The notes beneath the pieces were generated by a model that was given only the letters and a program-made list of their open reading frames with translations, did not search any database and was not told the DNA's origin. 64,000 bases of DNA. Origin: Arachis hypogaea. Its lineage: Eukaryota > Streptophyta > Magnoliopsida > Fabales > Fabaceae. The position numbers were made by a program, and so were the translations under genes. Shown here piece by piece: positions 22,464 through 33,196 of this stretch. Numbering within the stretch: position 1 is the first letter of the stretch; every line of letters starts with the position of its first letter. The stretch spans positions 144,987,699 through 145,051,698 of the forward strand of contig NC_092050.1 of assembly GCF_003086295.3 (NCBI RefSeq), read 5' to 3'.

Positions 22464-23325
22464 GGCCATAAAAGCGAAAAAAATTAAATAAAGGACGATA
22501 TTTGAAACCTAAAAAAAATGTCATAAAAGTGAAAATGGGGAAAATATCTGAAAAATATGGTCAAGTATGACTCGTTCTATAAATATAACACTCCGTTCAG
22601 GCCAAGGATACTTGATTTTGCATTTGTGGATATGCTAGAAACAGGAGAACAAGCTCCTGGCTCGTAAGGAATATCTGTATTTGTGTTTTCCTCTTTCAAA
22701 TTTTTATCTGCATAAGCTAACCACGTTTTATTTAACACAGTAATGATTGTGGGGGTATGGGTGGCAACCTGGATGACAAACTGCAGGAAGACGTATAGTT
22801 ATACAATAAATATAATTTTCTTTTGCTAAAAAAATAGTACTTCAATTGCTAATGTGTATGGTTTTGTTGGTAACCTAAAATATTTATATTTTTCAGGTTA
22901 ATGATGGTACAAGGATGCAACTTGTGTTGGATTTGATTCTAAGGCCCCACAACTTGATGCTACGTAATGTCATTGAATCTGCTACTAGGAATTACAATAA
23001 GTATAAACAAAAGGAGTCAAACAAAAATTAAATAATCGTAATTGTCATGTAGTCATGTTTAGATTATATTAACTACTAAGACTTGTTAGTTTCATCTCTT
23101 TTACTTAAAAAATTATTATGCACTATATTTTTTATGGACTCTTGTTGAAAATTAATGTTTCTGTCTTTCGTTCGATTATAGTTGAATTTAGGTGAAGCTT
23201 AATTTTCACTCTAGTATTTTGATTCTTTGAACCACTTCTGTGTTGTAAGCTTAATTGAAAATTTGATACTAAAATATATTAAGCATTTTAAAATAAAAAC
23301 AACATGAGAGAATGGTTATAATCTA
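22464..23325. other. Spacer between the inverted leader arms
   Basis: It contains no recognised gene. Short exon-like stretches with splice-like borders exist (near 22600-22665, 22740-22796 and 22899-23030), the last reading VNDGTRMQLVLDLILRPHN, but I cannot assign them to a family. Confidence 0.35.
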
Positions 23326-24265
23326 TCTTCTGAAAATCAGTTCGGACCGACCGATTGAACCATGAACCGCTACAAAAAACAACTCGAACAAATGTTAAAA
23401 CCCCCAATTTAAAAAATCACAATTGAACCGGCAAACCGGCCAAGAACTGGTTGGTCAAACCGAACCATCTCCTGGCCGGATTTTTGGAATAAGGGAAAAC
23501 GCAAAATTCTAAAAATGGTTCAAACCGACTGGTCGAACCGGTCAAATTGTGAACCGAGGGGAAAAGCGGTTCGAACCAAGATTCTGAAAATCCGTTCGAA
23601 CCGGTCGGTTGAACCGTGAACCGATATAAAAAACGAATCAGTCATATATCAAAACCGAAAGATTCAGAAACCGTCGTTGGACCGTCGAACCGGTTGAGAA
23701 CTGGTCGGTCGAACCAAACCGGGACCTGACCGGTTTTCTAAAAATTTGCTCAAAACGGTGCCGTTGGTTAGAGGAACCCTAACCAGTAACCAAAACGCGC
23801 AGCACCTCCTTGGCCTCTCCTCTCTCACAGTCTTACTCAGCCACTCTCCTCATTCCTCTCATCGAGCTCCTCCTCACTCCCTCACTTCCCTCTCTCTGGC
23901 CTCTGAACGAACACACTGAAGAACACAGAGAAGACAGAAGAGAACTCGGACGCAGCTTGGAGGAAGCACCGAAGCAGCCATCTCTCGTTGCCGTTCCTCA
24001 ACGTCCAGCCACCGCTGCTGCTACAGCTTCGGCTCGACGTCGCCCTTGTTCGTCGCGCATCCGCCTCCTTTTTGGCCAAGCTTCTGCATTTTTTTTGGCC
24101 AACCCTTGTTCTGCCCTTTTTGGCCAACCCTTGTTCGAGCTGCTTAGCCCTCTGTTCAGTCCTCTACGCCGCGTGTTCGAGCCTCTGTTCCGCGGCCTTT
24201 CAGCCACCGTTCCGCCATTGTTTGCCTCCATTCAGCCATCTCCGTCGCGATTTAAAGCTCCTCCC
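23326..24265 (+). mobile_element. Right arm of the inverted pair; hAT-type terminus plus GC-rich leader
   Basis: A terminus-like AAGATTCTGAAAATCCG occurs at about 23579, and a second related one, CTTCTGAAAATCAG, lies at about 23329, suggesting nesting. Accumulated GGTTCGAACC / CCGACCGG dyads follow, then GCTCAAAACGG, then a GC-rich segment open for about 165 codons from 23810. This is the same architecture as the element at 51388-53283, whose TIR is CAAGGTTCTGAAAACC. The leader points toward the NAP1 exons. Confidence 0.6.
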
Positions 24266-24793
24266 TTTCTATTTCTTGTATTTGTAATTTTCTTGTTCTG
24301 CTACTAACTGGAAACTATTTAACTGGGTTGATGGATTCTCACGCTCATACATAGCTGCTGCCTCTCCAGAAGTTGTTAATACAAAATACTGACTTCATGT
24401 GTTGTTGGGCTTATTGAATGCCTGAAATAATGATTGCTTAACTTAAACTTAGAAGTTCACATTTTGCTTGGGTTAGGAATGGTTCTTATATGTGGTATAC
24501 CTCACATAAGTAGAAGTTGTTTAGGCTTGAAGGATGGATGAAGCATTGGCCCCTTAACCTTGTATTGAAACATAATATGTCTAGAATCAAAGTGGCATTT
24601 CATGCATTTTCTTAGAGTATAGTATTGATCTAAAAGTAATATTAGAGTGCCCACAAGAATCCGAGGAGGGTATTACTCTGCTCATCAGCAGAAAGTTGCT
24701 GAAGCTGATGTAATTAGGGTAATTTAGTTTGATGTATGTGATTTGATATTAGTTGTTAATTTTGATGAATTGTTTAATTCTTAATGGATGCAG

Positions 24794-25014
24794 CACTTTG
24801 AGATAGTCAATGGTGTCATTGAAGTTGAAGGAATAGCAGAGGAGAAAACTGCAGGTGCTGAAGAGGATGAAGGTACTAATTACAAGATCATACATTTTCT
24901 TTAAATAGCATTTCAATTCATTCATTGATAACATTTTGATTTAGTTTTGTAGAAAAAGGAGTACCTGCTTTTTGGCTCAATGCAATGAAAAACAATGAAG
25001 TGTTAGCTGATGAG
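24794..25014 (+). pseudogene. Nucleosome assembly protein 1 (NAP1) two-exon fragment
   Basis: Exon 24794-24872 reads HFEIVNGVIEVEGIAEEK and ends at a GT donor. Exon 24953-25014, in matching phase, reads EKGVPAFWLNAMKNNEVLADE. Both are the hallmark of plant NAP1 histone chaperones (the IVNG.VEVEG and EKGVP.FWLNA.KNN blocks). The coiled-coil N-terminus and the acidic C-terminal earmuff regions are not found. It lies about 0.5 kb downstream of the leader arm, same strand. A GGYYSAHQQKVAEAD-like stretch at 24665-24710 may be another exon, unassigned. Confidence 0.8.
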
Positions 25015-25480
25015 GTTAGTTGGTTCTATCAATAGTAACTCCTCCCTTTTTTAAATGTATATTTTATGTCTTGCAAGTTAGTTACATGTGCAGTTTTCTG
25101 CTGTTCTCCTATTCTTATGTTTAACAAAATGAAAAATTTACAAACTGCATTCTTTTACCTCGACTGAACAAGTAGAAAAATTCTGCTTAGCAAATGCAGC
25201 CAAATAGTGGGAATTCTTGCAAGGGTGTTTTAATAGTAATCTAGTTTAAATAGCTTTTGTAATTCCAATTGTTTAATAAGAGTAATTAACTATTGGAATT
25301 TCTGTACAAGATCTTGGTTAGCAGCTTGAATCCCAAATAAACTACAGCAACAGATAGATACATCAATCTATGGATCAGAAACTACAGTAACTCATAACAT
25401 TAAGATGGAATTGAAACCTACAAATTATAATATGGAAGATTACATTTACCTGAAAGAACTATTCTAGAGTGTTGTCAGCT
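25015..25480. other. Non-coding DNA between NAP1 and OBERON fragments
   Basis: Nothing recognisable is seen; it may be the remainder of a NAP1 intron. Confidence 0.4.
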
Positions 25481-26037
25481 TCACAGGGCAAGACTCCTTT
25501 TAGTAGCTTCCATATTAGATAAAAGATCTTTAATGTCTGCCTCCATTCTCCTTTTCATGTTGAAATACTCCAGATGTGCTCGTTCTAATGCTTGAAGTTC
25601 TTCGAGTTTCTGCCTATGCATTTCCTCTGTCTCACCCAGTCTCAGCTTCGCAATTCGTTGAGTATACTCTTCATCGATTTTCCCACTCTTTGCAAGGGCA
25701 ATACGTTTCAACCCTTCAGCTTCTTTTCTTGCATCATCAGCACGTGACTGAAACATTTTAGCCTCTGCTTGTTTGATTTTAACTACACTCTCCAATTCAT
25801 GAAAACAGAAGTCTTTTGGGACAATACTCATTTGCAGCTCAGGTGCCAGAGTCCTTTTATCATCTTGATCAAAGCTGGTAAGGATGTTTGCTGGCCTTTC
25901 TAACACAGGTTTCTTCTCCGAATAAGTAGATTTCAGCCAAGAAACTTCCTGGCTTGGCCCAACTATCCCTTTGATTTCCTTACTTCGTTCCTTCCCATAT
26001 AAGTTTGTAGCCATTGCTAATTTGGAAGAATCCCCAT
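25481..26037 (-). pseudogene. OBERON-type PHD protein, last exon only
   Basis: An exon opens after a TTTCAG acceptor at 26038-26040 and runs without interruption to a stop at 25481. Motifs are DFCFHELESVVKIKQAEAKM, AEGLKRIALAKSGKIDEEY and HLEYFNMKRRMEADIKDLL, ending MEATKRSLAL. This is the C-terminal coiled coil of OBERON proteins, nuclear PHD-finger regulators of meristem maintenance. The PHD finger exons are not present upstream on this strand, so only the 3' end is here. The exon itself is intact. It is opposite in strand to the NAP1 and DnaJ fragments that flank it. Confidence 0.82.
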
Positions 26038-26498
26038 CTGAAATATGGACAACATGTAGGGTAAAAAGATGCAAACACAATTTAGCTTGAAAGCACTAGG
26101 AATTTAAACAGGAAAAAATAAAATCAAACTTAGAAAATAGCACAATCTGAGATCTGAAATAGTATGCTTTATAGGCAATTAGGCATGATACAAATACGAA
26201 AAACTGCAGTATTTGATATCTATCATTTGCTAACATAACTACATAAGTGCAAATGCTTTCAATATTGATGCTTTGATTTGAAGATTTCTGCTTTGCTTCA
26301 GCATTATTGCTCTTTGCCTACTTGAAGATTGTTGATCTCCTTACTTTATTTATATATAAATAATGTATTTTGATTAGTTTTCTCCCCAGTTTATTGATTT
26401 TGATCCCCTTGTCTGTTTTGATTTTGCATCTAGAATCAGGAGTAAATATTTAAACTATTAGTCTCTAAAATTTGAACTATTAACTAATTTTGCAACAG
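26038..26498. other. Non-coding DNA between OBERON and DnaJ fragments
   Basis: No exon is recognised; it is AT-rich with polypyrimidine tracts that end in the acceptor TTGCAACAG of the DnaJ exon. Confidence 0.4.
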
Positions 26499-26871
26499 GG
26501 TAATGGTCCAAGAGATTGAGATTTTAAAGATTGAAGTGATGCCAGGATGGAGAAAAGGAACAAAGATAAAATTTGAGGGCAAGGGTGATGAGAAACCTGG
26601 ATACCTTCCTGTTGAGATTTCTCTAGTAGATGCACTCACAGGGTGCTCTTTACCAATTCCTATATTAGGAGGGGAGAAGTTGACTTTGTCATTTGAGAAT
26701 ACTGTTGTATACCCTGGATATGTTAAGGTTATTGAAGGTCAAGGCATGCCAACCCTTAAAAACGATGGGAAAAGAGGTAACCTCCATGTCAAGTTTCTAG
26801 TTGACTTCCCCAAAGAATTGAGTGATGAACAACGGCAAGAAGCTTTTAGAATCTTAGAAAATTGTTGTTAA
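26499..26871 (+). pseudogene. Type II DnaJ (HSP40) C-terminal domain, 3' exon with internal deletion
   Basis: The frame after the acceptor at 26498 reads IEVMPGWRKGTKIKFEGKGD, EISLVDALTGCSLPIPILGG, FENTVVYPGYVKVIEGQGMP and GNLHVKFLVDFPKELSDEQR to the stop. These are the peptide-binding C-terminal domains of DNAJB-type co-chaperones. Between EKPGYLP and VEISLVDAL about 25 residues that normally carry the IDEK.H..F.R segment are absent, apparently in frame, so the deletion leaves the ORF open. The J domain and Gly-rich linker are missing. A short open frame survives, but a working co-chaperone is unlikely. Confidence 0.83.
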
Positions 26872-27943
26872 TGATGACCATAGTTGTACATTTGTATATT
26901 TTATATGCAGATATGAATGCATTTGCTATCAGTTAAAGACACAAATTTTCTGTTAATGATAGATATACAATTCATAACTCAATGTTGGCATTGGATTATT
27001 TCTCCATAAGAAATAACTGATAATTACATATATTTGTGTATATAGTACCTATAACTAGTTAACCACTGTTTTATGAATATCTTACTAGACTTCGCTGTAA
27101 ATTTTATTTTATTCTGCATTCAGCTCCTAAAATAAAAAGTTGGTAAAATAAATAAAAAATCTAATTATTCTTGAATGAAAATGATAATTAATTTTTATTT
27201 TATTATTTTAAAATTTTTTCTTATATTAGAGAATCTTTTTCCTCCTACTTAGATTCTCATTGACCTTTACATTTCGGCAGCTAGTATCTCGTTTGGAACT
27301 GTACATTCTTTTAGACATCTTTTTACCCCGTCCTTGATCATTAGACCCTCGTCCACGTTTATTACCACTTCGAACAATTTTCTTTGAAGCAGATTTATCT
27401 TTAATGAATTCACCATGCCCTAACTCTGCTAGTTCAACCTCTCTATTGCATTTGAAGGACGTATATCTTGAAAGAAGCTTCTGCTAGAAAGAAAGAGCGA
27501 GTTAGATGCTTTGAGTTTTCATTATATATCATAAAAGATCTCCTGCCCTCCATCCATATGCTCAAAAGTAAAAAGTTAAACATCAGGATCATATGTTTAA
27601 GGAAGATTTAGTATCCGCTATATTTCTTGCATTATAGAAAAATAGATCAACCTTTCAAGACCAAAATAAGGATTTAGTCGAAAAGAAAGAAAGAGAAAAA
27701 GGGAATTGGCTTCCATCTCATCGCTGGATCCCCGTTTTTTTGCTTGAAAATTTATGTCACAAGGAAACACCTTTCTTATTAGTGATACTGAAAAATAATT
27801 CCTTCTTGAGAAATAACACCAGCTTACATGCGGGTTTAACAAACACGATTCAGAATGTTATACACAAACCATATATCAACAAATGTGTATTCACATTTAA
27901 GCTTTGACCGCAGAATCTGAGATGGCTTCTTGACTCGTTTTGC
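26872..27943. other. Non-coding DNA with one unassigned basic minus-strand exon-like stretch
   Basis: On the minus strand at about 27490-27235 a frame gives KKIVRSGNKRGRGSNDQGRG, KKMSKRMYSSKRDTS and KVNENLSR, which looks like the tail of a basic nuclear protein. I cannot name the family. It lies just behind the BAH1-like fragment in the same orientation and could be another captured piece. Confidence 0.35.
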
Positions 27944-28975
27944 TTAGACAGCTACGAATAACCTGCATTGCGATTCCCAGTGTTTCTTTATCTGTTTAAG
28001 CCTCTCTACCCTTTCTGATTGAGCCCTTTCCTCCCAGTATTTCTAGCAGCTGTACAAGTATTTCAAACATTAGCTTATTAATAGAGTTACAAAGGATACA
28101 CTGTAAGCACTACTCCAAAATTGAAAGTTAAATTCTTTAGAGCTATAGATTCAAAAATTATTAGATACTATTAAGGGTCTGTTTACTTCTTTTCAATGAT
28201 AGTACTTTTTGTTTCCAGGCTAAAAAGTTTTATTATTTTCATTCTTTTCTAGTTTTCTTCACAAAGTTCTAAAAACAGAAAACAGTATGCAATCATACAG
28301 AAAACAGTTTATGAATTTCGAGGTAGTATCTTCTACATTTTGGTGAAAGCTAAAGTTTTTCCTTGGATTTAAAATTCTGACACAATCTCTAACTTGATTA
28401 GATCTATTTGCATGGCTGCATCCAAGCAACAGTAATCTACAAATAAATAACTACAGTGGGACTGCAATCTGAATGAAGATGCTCGGTATGTGAATAAAGC
28501 ACAAAAATTTAGTTCCAATACACCCAACTACTAATAATGAGTTAACTTACCAGGCATATAGAACAAGTCAAGTCGATATCAATTTTGATGGAATCAAGTA
28601 GCTCACAAGTGAGTGCTGGTTTTTCATCCTTAAACGTTAGAGAACATCCATCAAAGAAAGCATGTGCCTTCCTAGACTGGACCTTAGTTTCCCTCAGATT
28701 GATGTGGAAGGCCATAAGCTCACAAAGCCAAGGACTTTGCAGAATTTCCTTGTGCATACTCTGGACCTGTGACTTGAACATTTGTCCTTGCTTGGAATAA
28801 TGAACCTGCATGCAGTGACAAATATAATTGAATTAATTAAGTACTAATCATATACATATTAAAGAATTAATTAACACGCCTCATAATAATTTTTCACTTG
28901 AATTGTCCAAACATAACAAGCAAAAAGGGACACAAATAATGCAATACCTTATCATATTTCTTCAGTATTTTTCTG
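27944..28975 (-). pseudogene. BAH1/NLA-like SPX-RING E3 ubiquitin ligase fragment lacking SPX and RING
   Basis: Exons on the minus strand: one ending at 28948 (RKILKKYDK, preceded by a stop further upstream); 28805-28551 ([48 protein letters not shown]) with a GTAAG donor; and 28050-27944 ([32 protein letters not shown], stop). The order matches NLA/BAH1-LIKE proteins, which regulate phosphate and nitrate transporters by ubiquitination. The SPX domain is almost entirely absent. The exon that should carry the rest of the RING finger after CSICL is not found between 28050 and 28551, and the last exon has a TAG where a Glu codon is expected (SC*KYW). It follows the KIN17 fragment at 29076 in the same orientation. 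Confidence 0.8.
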
Positions 28976-29075
28976 TTAAAGGTAGTACTATATGAATGAA
29001 GAGCATACTTTATGAGCTAACCCACTGTGAAAGAGTTTTCCGGTGACATGAAGTTTCCAAGGTATCATTCTACCA

Positions 29076-29373
29076 CACCCTTTTGCTTGTAGTACCCCTT
29101 CTCTGCCAAGGCCTTGCTCATAATCTTAACAATGATTCCCTCACGCAACCAATAGTCCTTCCTGTTGATTTTCTCCTTTTTCTTCTCCTCTTCCCTTATC
29201 AATTCTTCCAAGGTTGACTTTCCTCCACCGCCACTCTCTTTTCTCTTCAAACTATTTTCCGAATTCCTTTCCTTGTATTTATCTTCCTCATCCTCATCAA
29301 ACACAGCCTTCTTCGATGAATTATCAGAATAATTAACAATGGAGTAATTCATAGTAAAAACAGTAAGATTCAC
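29076..29373 (-). pseudogene. KIN17 exon fragment, copy 2
   Basis: It is nearly identical to 17244-17523 in the opposite orientation (KKAVFDEDEEDKYKERN, STLEELIREEEKKKEKINRK, DYWLREGIIVKIMSKAL), extending six residues further (YKQKGVV). After this the frame closes and BAH1-like DNA follows within about 100 bases. Copies 1 and 2 therefore share leader plus KIN17 but carry different genes behind it. Confidence 0.82.
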
Positions 29374-29399
29374 AGATTAATTAACACTTATTCAACAAT

Positions 29400-30683
29400 T
29401 ATTCAACCCATAACAAGTTCACAAATTAACTAACAACAATTATTCAATAATTATTATAAAAAAATACCTAGAAGCTAGAAGCCCTAGAACAGAGCAGAGC
29501 AGATCCTGAGCAAGAGGGGGACAAGGCACGACCGAAGGGATGACAGGTGGAACAGAGATAGCGCCGGTGACGATGGAACAGAGCTGCGCCACGGAAAAAG
29601 GAGGCAAGCCCGGCGACAATGGAACCGAGCTGCGCGACGGTGCTTTCAAAGTTGAAACAGTAGCTGCACGTAGGGGTGTGCATGGGCCGGGTGAAACCGG
29701 GTTTGATGTGACCCAGACCCGACCCGAAATATATACCGGGCCTATTTGTTAGACCCGAACCCGACCCTAGACCCGATGAAACCTATACACTTTTGGGCCA
29801 CGATTATACCGGGTAAAAACCGGGTCGTTAACATTATATTACCTTGATACCTTCTTGTAACTTAGCATGTAAAAATATCCAAATTTCCAATACTCCAACC
29901 ATTATTTGACATGGTAAAATTCACTTAGAAAAATATAATAAGAACTAACTCTTCTCTAAAATTAAAGTATAACCATAATCAATACTAATATTACCTAATA
30001 ACACCAAATATTTAAATCAATACAAATAACACAAGATTATGCATTAGTCTAAAGTCTTATACATTTTAAACATAAAACATTAACTTATAGTCTTATATAT
30101 AATGACTAATAACACAAAATATTAAGATTTACAATACTTAAATTTCATATAATAATAGCCATCATTCATCACTAATAACACAAAATATTAATTGTGTATG
30201 ATGACCGGGCCACCGGACCGATTTCGGGTGACCCGAGCTATGGCCCGGACCCGACCCGAAATAATGACCGGGTCAACTTTTGAGACCCATACCCGACCCT
30301 AGACCCGATGAAATCACATCAAATTAGCCCCTAAAGTGTTCGGGACCGGGCCGGGTCTTCGGGCCGGGCCGGGCCATTCACACCCCTAGCTGCACGATGG
30401 TGGAACAGAGCTGCACGATAACGACGGTGGCTTCGAAGCTCGTTTCGGCGACGGCGGCGGGAGATGGACGGAGGTGAGGGAGTGAGATCGATGACGGAGA
30501 GAGGAAGGAGGAGCTCGAGGGTGATGGGAGGGATGGGTTCGAGTTTAACCGGTGTGGAACTAAGGTTTTTGGGTTGGGTAATTGGCCAGGGCATCCCAGC
30601 AAAATGTTGGCGTCTTGCGTGCGACGCACAGTGAGATAGATGAGAGAGATCGAGTAGCAGAGAGAGGATAAGAAGAGGAGAGA
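29400..30683 (-). other. GC-rich leader segment, copy 2, split by a hAT element
   Basis: It is an inverted copy of 16650-17240. Homology resumes on both sides of the hAT at 29671-30388. It ends at 30683, exactly where the palindrome arm begins, while copy 1 continues with different DNA. Confidence 0.7.
29671..30388. mobile_element. Non-autonomous hAT element, 718 bp, TSD GCTGCACG, with empty-site copy
   Basis: The ends are TAGGGGTGTGCATGG and CCATTCACACCCCTA, flanked by GCTGCACG at 29663-29670 and 30389-30396. Copy 1 of the host segment (near 16938) has a single GCTGCACG on the complementary strand and no insertion, which proves the boundaries. Subterminal GGGCCGGG / GACCCGACCC repeats surround an AT-rich core. 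Confidence 0.95.
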
Positions 30684-31448
30684 AGAATATTTAATTTTGC
30701 TCTTTTTTCATTTCTTTAAAATTCTTTTAATTTGTGTTAAATATTTAAAATTTATTATTTTATATATCATTTTCATATTTCACTAACAAAATATATATTA
30801 AAAACTTTAGTCATATTTTGTAATTTTATATATAAAAAGTATGTAAATATTTTACTTAAATATTTCGCTTCTATATAAGTGAAATATACACAAACTAAAT
30901 CAAAGAAGGGGAAAAAATTATTTTAAATCCTACTACAAAAATTGTGTTTTTACGTTAAATGTATTTTTTATTTTTTATTTTCATCTGAGCTATTTTTCAA
31001 ACATTACATTAAATAACTTAAATTTGTAATTTTTTACACTTTAAAATTAAATTAATTGAGTTATTCTTTTTACCTCGTAAATCTCAACTTTTTTGTTTTA
31101 TTAATTATTAAGACTTTTTCACAAGTTTAAAATTATTAATATATATTCTGTAATATATGTTTTTCGTTTTAGCATATAAGTTTTCTTCGTTACAAATAAA
31201 AAGTCTATCTTAATTAAAGTGTGTATTTAATATTAACAATTAAATAATATTCTTTTCATATATAATTTTGTTAATATTTTATCTTTAGAGATCAAATTTG
31301 TAATCTTTTTTCTTGTAAATTTTGATTTGATATATTCATAATTTGCCTTTAGGGCAAAAAACCCTAATAAGCCAAGGCAAGTTTCGCATTATGTAAATAA
31401 GCCAAAAGCAAAATCGTTTCAGCAATGAGCCAAGGCCTATTTTAATGT

Positions 31449-31691
31449 AATTCGAACCAGCCTGGTTCGAACTACATTCCTTAGTAAATCGAACTAACAT
31501 AGTTCGAATTAGGATGAGAAAACGTTGAACGTAATTCGAACCAATGTGGTTCGAACTTAAATTGCACATAATTCGAACAAGGCTAGTTCGAATTATACCT
31601 ACGATAGCTAACCATGTAATTCGAACCAACCTGGTTCGAATTACCCTTCTCGTGGCTCCATTAGTAATTCGAACCACCCTGGTTCGAATTA
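31449..31691 (+). promoter_or_regulatory. Six dyads GTAATTCGAACCA-n-TGGTTCGAATTAC upstream of the PMD gene, left arm
   Basis: Dyads of about 29 bp start near 31449, 31484, 31530, 31569, 31616 and 31663, with a partial one at about 31711. A TATA box (CTATATAAGG) follows at about 31704 and the start codon at 31824, so the array sits where a proximal promoter should be. The half-site TTCGAA core is invariant; the 3-4-bp centre varies. Confidence 0.75.
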
Positions 31692-31823
31692 CTCATGATT
31701 CGGCTATATAAGGAGTTCAAATCAGCCTCATTCGAACCATTCTTCATTTCCCCTACCCCACAAAATCCCAGAGAAAACGACCCAGATTCTCTCCGACGAA
31801 GACCTGAACGGAAAACTCTGCTG

Positions 31824-33180
31824 ATGGGGGACGATCCGGCACGGTTATATCGCTTGGACGGAGTTGCTCATATAGCCGGGGTCATCAACGACGAGGTTAG
31901 TACAGAAATAACTTCGTGCTAGCAGTATATGTGACTTAGTGGTTTTGCATTTGGTTTTAGTGGCGGTTTATGTTAGCGGTAAAGCATAGTGGTATTGCTG
32001 GTGGTTTAGTTGAGAGGTTTAGGATGCGGGTTAGATGGTGGTTTAGTTGGTGGTTTATTTAGTTGGTTTCCGTTGGTGGTTTATGTTAGTGGTTTACATT
32101 AGTTGTTTAATGCTAACTGTTTTACGTTAGTGGTAGGTGTTGGTTGTTTTGTGTTGGTTGTTTTATGTTGGTGGTTTAGTTGGTGGTTTATGTTAGTTGT
32201 TTTATGTTAGTGGTATGGTTTAGTTGTTTTATGTTAGCTGTTTTATGTTAGTGGTTTATGTTGGTTTTTTTATGTTGGTGGTTTATGTTAGTTGTTTTAT
32301 GTTAGTGGTTTGTGTTAGTTGTTTTATGTTAGTGGTTTGTGTTAGTTGTTTTAGTTAAGCTGTTTTATGTTAGTGGTTCTAGTTAAGCTGTTTTATGTTA
32401 GTGGTTTAGTTGTGTGGTCTATGGTAGTTGTTTTGCATGTGGTTCTCGTTCATGGATTTTTATGCGGTTTTATTTAGTATGATGTTTTGTTGGTGATTTA
32501 ATATGTTGGTTATGTTTGTCATTGGTTATGGAGCTGGTTCTAACAATGCGGTGCATGTCATGCGCAGCCTCAGCGATGCATCAGGAGCATGCGGCGGCAG
32601 CAGGGCATGCGACTCGATGACAGATACGTTTCGTACTTGCAAATGGCCGGATTATACCATCTTGCAAGGCTGAACGATAGATGGTTCCGGTTAGACGAGG
32701 CCCTTGTCAGTGCATTCGTCGAGCGATGGCATCCGGAGACGCACACGTTTCATATGCCGTTTGGAGAGTGCACGATCACACTTCAGGACGTGGCATACCA
32801 GTTGGGTTTGCCAGTGGACGGGCGTTACGTGAGCGGCTGCCTATCAGAATTCCAGATATACATCCAGGGTGGCTGTCCAGCCTGAGTGTGGTTCCAGGAG
32901 TTGCTTGGAGTGATTCCTCCTCCTAGCCAGGTTCAGAAGTACGCAGTGAACTGCAGCTGGTTCCAGGAGACTTTTGGTGAGTGCCCCAAGGGAGCCGATG
33001 ACGAGACTGTGCGGCGATATGCCCGTGCGTACATCATGATGTTGTTGGGTACGCAGCTGTTTGCGGACAAGTCCGGCAACCGCATTCACATCAGATGGCT
33101 TCCCTACGTAGCTAGGCTGGAGGAGATGGGTACCTACAGTTGGGGTTCTGCAGCACTGGCATGGTTGTACCGGTGCATGT
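31824..33180 (+). pseudogene. MAIN-like PMD gene, left arm copy, 3' truncated with a nonsense codon
   Basis: Exon 1 is 31824-31895 (MGDDPARLYRLDGVAHIAGV..) ending at GT in phase 0. The intron 31896-32567 is made of degenerate GTGGTTTATGTTAGTTGTTTT repeats. Exon 2 starts at 32568 and gives [40 protein letters not shown] and [20 protein letters not shown], the PMD signature. An in-frame TGA at 32883-32885 follows GGCPA, where relatives usually have Trp. The frame is otherwise open (VWFQELLGVIPPPSQVQKYA) to 33180, where the arm ends in YRCM. The C-terminal half is missing. Confidence 0.85.
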
Positions 33181-33196
33181 CTGTTCGCCACTCGGC

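Noticed and set aside
28118..28330. GGGTCTGTTTACTTC as a possible MITE end
   Set aside because: Only one end is visible; no inverted partner or duplication found.
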